Shown here piece by piece: positions 7,176-12,991 of a stretch of 12,991 nucleotides of DNA. Position 1 is the first letter of the stretch; every line of letters starts with the position of its first letter. Source of the stretch: CAYSRM01 sp964475205 (GTDB taxonomy: Bacteria > Verrucomicrobiota > Kiritimatiellia > UBA8416 > CAYSRM01); contig CAYYVQ010000073.1 in the NCBI GenBank assembly GCA_964475205.1, positions 1 through 12,991 on the forward strand, read 5' to 3'. The notes beneath the pieces are model-generated. The model was not told where the DNA came from. It worked only from the letters and a program-made list of their open reading frames with translations, and did not search any database. The position numbers were made by a program, and so were the translations under genes.

Positions 7176-8009
7176 ATGATAACCAATACTTTCTGCCACA
7201 TACCCGGCATCGGAGAAAAAACCGAACGCGCTCTCTGGAACAGAGGATTGCTGTCCTGGGACGCCCTCGCGGCGGAAAGCTCTACCCGCATCCCGCCCGC
7301 AAAGCGCAGCCTGCTGGAACAATACTGCCGGGAATCAAGCGCCAACCTTGCAGCCAGGAATGCGTCATATTTCGCCGAACGTCTGTCCCCGAAAGAAACC
7401 TGGCGGCTATATCCGGATTTTGAGAACTGGACCGCATACCTTGATATCGAAACCACCGGGCTGGGCGCCGATCTGGACTGCATAACAACCATCGCCCTGT
7501 ACGACGGCAGCGAAATTTACACATTCGTGCGCGGACGGAACATGGACGAATTTGCCGATTGCATAAAACGTTACAAAGTTATCGTCACATTTAACGGTAA
7601 GACTTTCGATATCCCTTTCATACGCCGACATATGGGGATTCCGATGGACCATACCCAAATTGACCTTCGTTATGTGCTTTGCAGTCTGGGATTAAGAGGA
7701 GGATTGAAAAAATGCGAGAAACTGCTTGGCATAGACAGGAAAGAATTGACCGACGTTGATGGTTATTTCGCAGTGCTCCTGTGGCAGGAGTATCTTAAAA
7801 CAGGAAGCCGGAAAACATTGGAAACACTTCTGGCCTATAACGTTGCCGACGCAGTGAACCTGGCTGCAATATTGCCCATGGCTTACAACATGAAAATCAA
7901 GGGCACACCGTTCGAGAAAACCCACGCAAAACCGCTTGTTGATCTGCCGCCAATACCCTACAAGGCAGACATGAAGACCATTAACCGCATCCGCCGCTCA
8001 ATTCTTTAA
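7176..8009 (+). CDS. YprB-type RNase H-like 3'-5' exonuclease-fold protein
   Basis: 277 aa. The N-terminus HIPGIGEKTERALWNRGL (8-25) is a helix-hairpin-helix-like motif followed by SWDAL, as in YprB-family proteins. The core resembles pfam13482 (RNase_H_2), a DEDD-type nuclease fold. YLDIETTGLG (88-97) gives D90 and E92 of Exo I, TFNGKTFDIPFIRRH (138-152) gives D145 of Exo II, and YNVAD (221-225) gives the YxxxD of Exo III, as in the DEDDy class. All four metal-binding acids are present, so activity on nucleic acid is plausible but the substrate is unknown; Bacillus YprB is itself poorly characterised. It lacks the longer C-terminal region of some family members. The ATG has only a weak upstream GCAGG. 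It stands alone, with hemW converging 92 bp downstream. Confidence 0.8.
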   Translation: MITNTFCHIPGIGEKTERALWNRGLLSWDALAAESSTRIPPAKRSLLEQYCRESSANLAARNASYFAERLSPKETWRLYPDFENWTAYLDIETTGLGADLDCITTIALYDGSEIYTFVRGRNMDEFADCIKRYKVIVTFNGKTFDIPFIRRHMGIPMDHTQIDLRYVLCSLGLRGGLKKCEKLLGIDRKELTDVDGYFAVLLWQEYLKTGSRKTLETLLAYNVADAVNLAAILPMAYNMKIKGTPFEKTHAKPLVDLPPIPYKADMKTINRIRRSIL

Positions 8010-8013
8010 CAAA

Positions 8014-8050
8014 CCTGCCTTCGTCACGCCATAGCCTCGGCAACGGCAGG
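8014..8050 (-). terminator. weak candidate terminator between convergent genes
   Basis: CCTGCC (8014-8019) pairs with GGCAGG (8045-8050) across a 25-nt loop. Read on the minus strand, after hemW, the hairpin is followed by TTTGTT. The stem is short and the loop long, so this is tentative. The rest of the 92-bp gap holds a pyrimidine-rich tract (about 8060-8095) and no gene. Confidence 0.25.
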
Positions 8051-8101
8051 CACAGTCAATGACTTCCTCTCCCTCTCACCACTTCCTCCGCCCGGCCGCC
8101 A

Positions 8102-9229
8102 TCATATAACCATCTGTGCCACACGATCGGCAAAGTAACGTCCGCGTTTACTCAACTTCCAGCGATTCCCGCTGCTCAGCACAAGACCTTCGGACTCAAG
8201 TTCCGCAAGCTGCCTGAGCCAATCATCCATCCGTGCTGCGGCGCCTTCTCCAATTCCATCGACAAATTCCTGAAGATCTACTCCCTGGCTCAACCTCAGG
8301 GCAAACGCAAATCTCTCTCCTGCGTCAGCCCGGGGACTCAGCGTTTCTTCTGATGAAACTGCGCTTTGCCCGGAGTCAATCCGTCTTACATATTCATCAA
8401 CTTCAGCAATATTAGTCTGCCGCCTCAGTCCGATTCGAGAGGATGCAGAGGGTCCGAATCCGATATAGTCGCCTCCTCGCCAGAAATTCAGGTTGTGAAA
8501 ACACTCAAAGCCCGGCAACGCAAAATTGGAAATTTCATATTGCAGAAATCCATGGCGCTCCAGGATCCCGCTTGAAATATTCAGCAGCTCCACCGCTTCT
8601 TCATCGCCAGGCATGCTGACTCCATCCCGCCCCCAGCAGCAATCGGGTTCGATGCTGAGCGAATAGACGGAAATATGTTGAACGCCGGCACGGCAAATCC
8701 ACTCTGATGTCCTTTCCCAGGCCTCGGTTGTCACACCAGGCAATCCGGCTATCAGGTCCGCGCCTATGTTGACGATCCCGGATTTCAAAAGCGTATCAAT
8801 CCGTTCTTTAACATCCGAGGCGGTGTATTTTCTTCCGCTTGCCTCCAGGGTGGATTCATCAATTGCCTGCACTCCAAGGCTGACCCTGTCTATCCCGGCA
8901 TCTCTTGCCGCCTTGACCTTCTGTTCAGTAAGAGAATCAGGATTGGCCTCCATAGTCCATTCACTGCATCTTTCCAGGTTGAAAGTTTCCCTGAGCAAGG
9001 CAGTGAAACAACCGAACTGAGTCTCCGGAAAAATCGAAGGTGTCCCGCCTCCAACATATATCGTCTCAGGGCTCAGCTGCACACCGCTTCGTCTGCTTGC
9101 CTGTATTTCTTTTTCAAGCGCCCTCAGGTAACTGCGGGCGCTTTGCCGATCATATGGAACCGACGCAAAAGAACAGTATGGGCACTTGCTGCCACAAAAA
9201 GGCACATGTATATAGATGTTGTTAACCAT
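8102..9229 (-). CDS. hemW: HemW, radical SAM coproporphyrinogen III oxidase-like protein
   Basis: 375 aa, the normal HemW length. HemW is a radical SAM protein related to HemN that binds haem and is thought to deliver it to respiratory enzymes; it is frequently misannotated as coproporphyrinogen dehydrogenase. The [4Fe-4S] motif CGSKCPYC is at 12-19 (C12, C16, C19), followed by S-F rather than the G-C of true HemN (CxxxCxxCxC), which favours HemW. YVGGGTPSIF (58-67) is the glycine-rich SAM site, EANPDSL (94-100) and DRVSLGVQ (114-121) are further radical SAM strands, and HNLNFWRGGDYIGFGPSA (245-262) is the HemW-type segment. A C-terminal winged-helix-like region follows. Its ATG overlaps the end of the upstream aldo/keto reductase gene (ATGGTTAA), so translation is probably coupled. 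Confidence in the family is high; haem-chaperone activity is inferred. Confidence 0.92.
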   Translation of the reverse strand: MVNNIYIHVPFCGSKCPYCSFASVPYDRQSARSYLRALEKEIQASRRSGVQLSPETIYVGGGTPSIFPETQFGCFTALLRETFNLERCSEWTMEANPDSLTEQKVKAARDAGIDRVSLGVQAIDESTLEASGRKYTASDVKERIDTLLKSGIVNIGADLIAGLPGVTTEAWERTSEWICRAGVQHISVYSLSIEPDCCWGRDGVSMPGDEEAVELLNISSGILERHGFLQYEISNFALPGFECFHNLNFWRGGDYIGFGPSASSRIGLRRQTNIAEVDEYVRRIDSGQSAVSSEETLSPRADAGERFAFALRLSQGVDLQEFVDGIGEGAAARMDDWLRQLAELESEGLVLSSGNRWKLSKRGRYFADRVAQMVI

Positions 9230-10103
9230 TGACCGCCCGGCGATAACAGGCGCGGATCTGCCGGTCGATATCTTCCGGCAGTCCTTTTCCGTCTGAAACC
9301 GCTATATTAGACTCCAGGTGCCCGACGCTGGAGGTGGCTGGAATAGCAACATGCACTTTCTTCGAGTCCAGCACAAAACGCAGCGCCACTTCTGCCGGAG
9401 GCATCCGGGATTCCTCTTTTAGAAAGTCGTAATGCTGCAGCCGCTGCCATTGGTAGGCAACCCATGGGGGGTATGGTTTCGCCCTATGGAAATTGGCAAC
9501 TGCAAGAGGTTCCTTAATCACAAGCCCTGTGCCTTTTACGGATGCAGCATCAAGGAATCCGGATTCTTCCGGGTAGAGGTCCGCAATGTTATAGGTAATT
9601 TCAAGCACATCGAACACTTCCAGCGAAAGCGCCGTCTGCATCATCTCCCCATCAACTGATGCCCCTATGAAACGCGCCTTCCCCATACTTTTCAGATCCA
9701 GCAGAGTCTCAACGGCTTCCGAGCCCCTGGATAGTTGGCCGGGACCTGCCATATGCAGAAGATACACATCCACATAATCCGTTCCAAGCTTCTTAAGGCT
9801 TGTATCCATAGCCTCGCGAATCCCACGCTGCGAAAAGTCCCTGCCCTTGCCCGGCACAGTGCCGCACTTTGTGCAAACGTAGACTTTATCCCTGCGCGCC
9901 TTTATTGCCGCGCCTACACGGGCCTCGGCTTCTCCTCCGCCATAATGCCTTGCGGTGTCGATAAAGTTGACTCCAAGCTCGATAGCCCTGGCCGCCAGCC
10001 TTTCGCCATCTTCCTGTGAGAGTTTTTCCACTAATCCTTTTGAGGTGCCAAGCCCGACCTCGGACACCTTCAAGCCTGTACTGCCAAGCGTGCGATACAA
10101 CAT
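9222..10103 (-). CDS. Aldo/keto reductase
   Basis: 293 aa from the chosen start. Members are (alpha/beta)8-barrel NADPH-dependent oxidoreductases acting on aldehydes and ketones. The N-terminus MLYRTLGSTGLKVSEVGLGT is typical. The catalytic tetrad is complete: D49 and Y54 (FIDTARHYGGGEAE), K79 (VCTKCG) and H117 (VYLLHMAG). Late KEPLAVA and IPATSSVGHLESN segments fit the cofactor-binding loops. An ATG 12 bp further upstream (10115) is possible, but the strong GGAGGG lies inside that extension and is ideally placed for the ATG at 10103; the family also usually begins here. The gene overlaps hemW by 8 bp, giving a two-gene operon. The physiological substrate is unknown, and the link to HemW may be only transcriptional. 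Confidence 0.88.
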   Translation of the reverse strand: MLYRTLGSTGLKVSEVGLGTSKGLVEKLSQEDGERLAARAIELGVNFIDTARHYGGGEAEARVGAAIKARRDKVYVCTKCGTVPGKGRDFSQRGIREAMDTSLKKLGTDYVDVYLLHMAGPGQLSRGSEAVETLLDLKSMGKARFIGASVDGEMMQTALSLEVFDVLEITYNIADLYPEESGFLDAASVKGTGLVIKEPLAVANFHRAKPYPPWVAYQWQRLQHYDFLKEESRMPPAEVALRFVLDSKKVHVAIPATSSVGHLESNIAVSDGKGLPEDIDRQIRACYRRAVNG

Positions 10104-10146
10104 AATTCCCTCCATCTCAAACTCTAACCTGATCTATTCATCAACT

Positions 10147-10167
10147 CGTCGGCAACATGGGCCGACG
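10147..10167. repeat. 7-bp perfect hairpin upstream of the aldo/keto reductase
   Basis: CGTCGGC (10147-10153) pairs with GCCGACG (10161-10167) around a 7-nt loop. It is GC-rich and lies upstream of both divergent genes, so it does not terminate either one. It could be an operator, a leader structure or part of a repeat element. Confidence 0.4.
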
Positions 10168-10229
10168 CACTCAGCCGAAGACACTTACCACTGATTACAC
10201 CGACTCATTCCATTCTCTCATCTATCAGT

Positions 10230-10246
10230 ATCCCGACGCTCGGGAT
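10230..10246. repeat. 7-bp perfect hairpin (ATCCCGA/TCGGGAT)
   Basis: ATCCCGA (10230-10236) and TCGGGAT (10240-10246) enclose a CGC loop. Such short GC palindromes often belong to dispersed REP-like repeats. Only this one copy is in the window. Confidence 0.42.
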
Positions 10247-10315
10247 CCCCTGAGGTCGGAATGTCCTCCGTGGTTGTCCCCTCTTCGGGTACGTAATCGA
10301 GGCTAACATGCAAAA

Positions 10316-10450
10316 ATGACCATGACACGAAAAAATGCCCGTGTACGCACCCGCCGGAACGAACTCGAAGGAAATCGGCAAAGGAATTGTCATGGTGTGA
10401 TTGACACCTTTCAGGACGAAAAGTATAGTCTGCCAATAACTCTGGTTTAA
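10316..10450 (+). CDS. possible 44-aa basic leader ORF ahead of purB
   Basis: An ATG at 10316 opens 44 codons ending at TAA 10448-10450, just 11 bp before the purB ATG; the purB ribosome site begins right after the stop. The first half is rich in Arg (RVRTRR within residues 9-14), and the second half is mixed. No Shine-Dalgarno is well placed for it; the nearest purine stretch is about 13 nt upstream. A competing 62-codon frame lies on the other strand. It could be a leader peptide, a tiny gene, or chance. I match it to no known family. Confidence 0.18.
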   Translation: MTMTRKNARVRTRRNELEGNRQRNCHGVIDTFQDEKYSLPITLV

Positions 10451-10451
10451 A

Positions 10452-10457
10452 TGGAGG
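10452..10457 (+). promoter_or_regulatory. strong ribosome binding site of purB
   Basis: GGAGGG (about 10452-10457) sits 4-5 nt before the purB ATG at 10462. It is one of the few strong Shine-Dalgarno sequences in the window and fixes this start. Confidence 0.6.
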
Positions 10458-10461
10458 GCAC

Positions 10462-11760
10462 ATGATCAACAGGTATACAGAAAAAGAAATGGGCGAGGTC
10501 TGGACAGAGGAAAACAAGTTCGCCACATGGCTGAAAGTGGAGGTTCTGGCATGTGAGGCCATGAACAAGCTCGGGCTTATACCTGAAGCAGATTTGAAAC
10601 GCATACAAAACCGGTCCAGCTTCAGCGTCGCAAGAATCGAAGAGATCGAAAAAAACGTAAAACATGACGTTATAGCTTTCCTGACGAATGTCGCTGAATA
10701 TGTAGGGCCGTCGGCCAGGTATATACACCGCGGGCTAACCAGTTCTGACATTCTTGACACCAGCCTCTCTGTACTCATGGTCAAAGCCATGGATATTCTA
10801 ATCAAGGACGTCAAGGACGTAAGAAAAGCTGCGGCGGCACAGGCGAAAAAATACAGGGATACGCCAATGATCGGACGTTCTCACGGCATACACGCCGAAC
10901 CGATCACGTTCGGACTCAAAATGGCCCTTATGTACGACGAGTTTGGCAGGGGGCTTGACCGATTGGAGCGCGCGCGAAAAACTGTTGCCGTGGGACAGCT
11001 TTCCGGGGCTGTCGGCACCCATGCCCATATCGATCCTTCTGTCGAAAAATACGTATGCAGAAAATTAAAACTTAAGCCCGCATCCCTTTCAACACAGGTT
11101 CTTCAGCGAGACCGGCATGCCGAGTATTTATCTGCAATTGCCCTGGTCGGCGCTTCAGTGGAAAGATGGGCACAGGAACTGCGGCATCTTCAGAGAACAG
11201 AAGTTCACGAGGTAGAAGAATTTTTCAGTTCAGGCCAGAAAGGCTCGTCGGCCATGCCTCACAAGAAAAATCCCATTACCGGAGAAAAACTCAGCGGCCT
11301 TGCAAGACTCTTGCGCGGAAACATGGTAGCCGCCTTTGAGAATGTCGCCCTGTGGCATGAACGCGACATATCGCACTCGTCGGTAGAGCGAATCATATTG
11401 CCCGACAGCACAATAGCCCTGGACCATATGTTGAAAAAACTTGCGAAGCTCGTAAAACGCCTGCGCGTATTTCCTGATCGCATGATGGAAAATCTAAACA
11501 TGACCCACGGGCTTATTCACTCCCAGCAACTGCTGCTGGCATTAACAGACAAAAAGGTAAGCCGCGAAGACGCCTATGAAATGGTCCAGCGCAATGCAAT
11601 GAAAGCATGGAAGAGCAAAAAGGACTTCAGAACGCTTGTAGATAAGGACAGCGACATAACAAAATACATGTCCGAAAAGGAGTTGAACGATGTCTTTGAC
11701 CTTAAAGCACATTTCAAGCATGTCGACAAAAAGTTCAAAGCCCTCGGCCTGAAAACCTGA
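10462..11760 (+). CDS. purB: Adenylosuccinate lyase
   Basis: 432 aa, the usual length of the bacterial PurB form (about 430-475). The enzyme removes fumarate twice in purine synthesis: from SAICAR to give AICAR, and from adenylosuccinate to give AMP. It acts in the cytosol as a homotetramer whose active sites are shared between subunits. Seen motifs: the N-terminal RYTEKEMGEVWTEENKF (4-20), KHDV (67-70) with H68, GLTSSDILDT (91-100), GRSHGIHAEPITFG (138-151) with the catalytic-region H141, and the fumarase/aspartase superfamily signature GSSAMPHKKNP (261-271) with the catalytic serine on its mobile loop. The C-terminal domain is rich in Lys. The start is supported by GGAGGG. purM follows, so this is a purine gene pair. 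Confidence 0.96.
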   Translation: MINRYTEKEMGEVWTEENKFATWLKVEVLACEAMNKLGLIPEADLKRIQNRSSFSVARIEEIEKNVKHDVIAFLTNVAEYVGPSARYIHRGLTSSDILDTSLSVLMVKAMDILIKDVKDVRKAAAAQAKKYRDTPMIGRSHGIHAEPITFGLKMALMYDEFGRGLDRLERARKTVAVGQLSGAVGTHAHIDPSVEKYVCRKLKLKPASLSTQVLQRDRHAEYLSAIALVGASVERWAQELRHLQRTEVHEVEEFFSSGQKGSSAMPHKKNPITGEKLSGLARLLRGNMVAAFENVALWHERDISHSSVERIILPDSTIALDHMLKKLAKLVKRLRVFPDRMMENLNMTHGLIHSQQLLLALTDKKVSREDAYEMVQRNAMKAWKSKKDFRTLVDKDSDITKYMSEKELNDVFDLKAHFKHVDKKFKALGLKT

Positions 11761-11862
11761 CGATTCGGTTTTCTACAAGCAACGCGTTCTGAGCAATAAG
11801 GAAAAAACGTGGGCCGGAATTTCAGAACTGTTGCGAAAAAAGCAAAACACAAGGAGATCTGT

Positions 11863-12903
11863 TTGAAGAAATCTCAGAATAAGAAAAAATCGGCATATGC
11901 CCGAGCAGGCGTAGATATAGACGAAATGGCCGATGGCCTCAAATCAGCCCGGCGCATGATCCAGTCTACAGAAAACAGTAACGTATTGAGTAAACCCGGC
12001 TCTTTCGGCGGACTGTTCAACTCCCCCGGCAAGGACCACGCGCTGGTTGTAAGCACAGACGGAGTGGGAACAAAACTCAAGGTCGCTGCAATGGCCGGCA
12101 GGCATACCACCGTTGGCCAGGATCTTGTTAACCACTGCGTTGACGATATCCTTGTTCAGGGGGCGCGCCCCCTGTTTTTCGTGGACTATGTCGGAACATC
12201 GCGGCTTAGCGGAAAAGTATTCAAGGATATCGTCTCGGGAATTTGCCGGGCCTGCCGAGCGAACAACTGTGCTGTTCTTGGAGGCGAGACCGCCGAAATG
12301 CCCGGACTGTATCCCGAAAGCGAGTATGACCTTGTAGGCACAATTGTGGGCTCTGTCCCGAAAAAAGCCATTGTAACCGGCAGCCGGATTCGCGAGGGTG
12401 ATAAAATCATAGGATTGCCTTCCACCGGGCTCCATACAAACGGGTACTCACTGGCCAGGAAGGTCATTTTCGAAACCGCAGGCCTCGGCATTAACGATAC
12501 TTTTCCGGGCACAAAAAAAACCGTGGCGGATGTGTTGCTTGCCGTTCATCGAAGTTACCTGCACATTGTAACCGCAATTATGGATCAGGTTAAAATCATG
12601 GGAATGTGCCATATAACAGGCGGCGGACTCATCGACAACGTGCCGCGGACGCTTCCCGACGGCTTTTGCGCAAGAATCGACAAAAATACATGGAATGTCC
12701 CTCCCGCGTTCAGATTTATCGCTGAAAAGGGAAACATTAATACCGAAGAGATGTACCGGGTATTCAACATGGGCATAGGATTCGTCATAATGGTCCGGAA
12801 CAATGATGTCGACGCGGCATTGAACCTGTCGAAACAGCACAGGGCAGGCGCAAAAGTAATAGGCGAAATCGCCAAAGGCAGCAAAAAGGTCATCTTTGTG
12901 TGA
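11863..12903 (+). CDS. purM: Phosphoribosylformylglycinamidine cyclo-ligase (AIR synthetase)
   Basis: 346 aa from a TTG start. PurM closes the imidazole ring of formylglycinamidine ribonucleotide using ATP, giving aminoimidazole ribonucleotide. It is a dimeric member of the PurM/PurL/SelD ATP-binding superfamily. Motifs: YARAGVDID (12-20), STDGVGTK (64-71) of the ATP site, VNHCVDDILVQGARPLFFVDY (89-109 region), GGETAEMPG (140-148), STGLHTNGYSLAR (187-199), TGGGLIDNVPR (252-262) and MGIGF (303-307). I chose TTG 11863 because AAGGAG (11851-11856) lies 6 nt ahead and the resulting length equals that of typical PurM (about 345 aa). A GTG at 11809 in the same frame would add 18 Lys-rich residues and has its own AAGGA, so it remains possible. 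It sits 102 bp after purB, likely in the same operon. Confidence 0.94.
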   Translation: MKKSQNKKKSAYARAGVDIDEMADGLKSARRMIQSTENSNVLSKPGSFGGLFNSPGKDHALVVSTDGVGTKLKVAAMAGRHTTVGQDLVNHCVDDILVQGARPLFFVDYVGTSRLSGKVFKDIVSGICRACRANNCAVLGGETAEMPGLYPESEYDLVGTIVGSVPKKAIVTGSRIREGDKIIGLPSTGLHTNGYSLARKVIFETAGLGINDTFPGTKKTVADVLLAVHRSYLHIVTAIMDQVKIMGMCHITGGGLIDNVPRTLPDGFCARIDKNTWNVPPAFRFIAEKGNINTEEMYRVFNMGIGFVIMVRNNDVDAALNLSKQHRAGAKVIGEIAKGSKKVIFV

Positions 12904-12942
12904 GTCTCAAACCCACAACCTCCCATCCTCAACCCAAAAGTA

Positions 12943-12967
12943 CAGCAGGTTGTCCCGCAACCTGCTG
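12943..12967 (+). terminator. 10-bp hairpin after purM, in a C-rich G-poor tail
   Basis: CAGCAGGTTG (12943-12952) pairs perfectly with CAACCTGCTG (12958-12967) around a TCCCG loop, 40 bp after the purM stop. No T-run follows; instead the strand is C/A-rich and nearly free of G on both sides (about 12905-12940 and 12968-12991). This would suit Rho-dependent release or a 3'-end protecting hairpin more than intrinsic termination. Its arms nearly match the inverted repeat at 7081-7121. Confidence 0.5.
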
Positions 12968-12991
12968 CCCCACAAACCCACCAACTCACAA

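Larger units (their letters stand above)
10104..10461. other. 358-bp divergent gene-poor region with hairpins
   Basis: This stretch separates the divergent aldo/keto reductase and purB genes. It contains two perfect hairpins (10147-10167 and 10230-10246), a 9-bp inverted pair ACCATGACA/TGTCATGGT (10319-10327 and 10388-10396), and overlapping short open frames on both strands. The segment around 10190-10205 (ACTGATTACACCGA) resembles low-complexity repeats seen in some metagenomic bacterial genomes, but I cannot prove this. No known riboswitch was recognised. Promoters for both flanking genes should be here, although I find no convincing -35/-10 pair. Confidence 0.4.

Noticed and set aside
8102..9229. 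Oxygen-independent coproporphyrinogen oxidase HemN
   Set aside because: The cluster motif is CxxxCxxC followed by Ser-Phe, lacking the fourth Cys of HemN, and the length and HNLNFW segment fit HemW.
10205..10393. 62-codon minus-strand frame in the purB leader
   Set aside because: No family match that I recognise, and it competes with other frames in a region full of palindromes; it is covered as a repeat or leader question instead.
10251..10461. Purine, PRPP or ZTP riboswitch ahead of purB
   Set aside because: I looked for the conserved core sequences of these classes and did not find a convincing arrangement; an Rfam scan would decide.
10218..10814. 198-codon minus-strand frame overlapping the purB start
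   Set aside because: Most of it lies antisense to the clear purB coding sequence, and the rest has no recognisable motif or ribosome site.

Overview
The window reads as chromosomal DNA from a Gram-negative-type bacterium with mixed G+C and few strong Shine-Dalgarno sequences. The gene mix fits an uncultured lineage such as the PVC group (Lentisphaerota/Kiritimatiellota-like): a pfam12831-type FAD oxidoreductase, a GH94 phosphorylase, a TPR protein, a YprB-like nuclease, HemW, PurB and PurM. That placement is an impression from gene content, not a proof. I see no tRNA, rRNA, CRISPR array, intact transposase, integrase or phage gene.

Layout: (1) 85-2334, plus strand: an M23 (LytM-fold) metallopeptidase-like protein without a signal peptide, then an FAD-dependent oxidoreductase. 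(2) 2392-5677, minus strand: a two-gene unit, a GH94 glycoside phosphorylase followed 10 bp later by a D-2-hydroxyacid dehydrogenase. It converges on the FAD gene. (3) 5678-5908: a divergent promoter region. (4) 5909-8009, plus strand: a TPR protein and, after a 265-bp gap holding an 11-bp inverted repeat, a YprB-type RNase H-like nuclease. (5) 8102-10103, minus strand: an aldo/keto reductase overlapping hemW by 8 bp. (6) 10104-10461: a 358-bp gene-poor region with two perfect hairpins and a possible 44-codon ORF ending just before purB. (7) 10462-12903, plus strand: purB then purM, two de novo purine genes. These are followed by a C-rich, G-poor tail with a 10-bp hairpin whose arms nearly match the inverted repeat at 7081-7121.

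Functionally, most of the window is core metabolism: purine synthesis, haem-related HemW, sugar phosphorolysis and redox enzymes. I did not find a convincing new multi-gene system. The points most worth checking are the complete M23 active site in a protein with no export signal, the GH94/dehydrogenase pairing, the matching inverted repeats in two intergenic regions, and the structured region upstream of purB.
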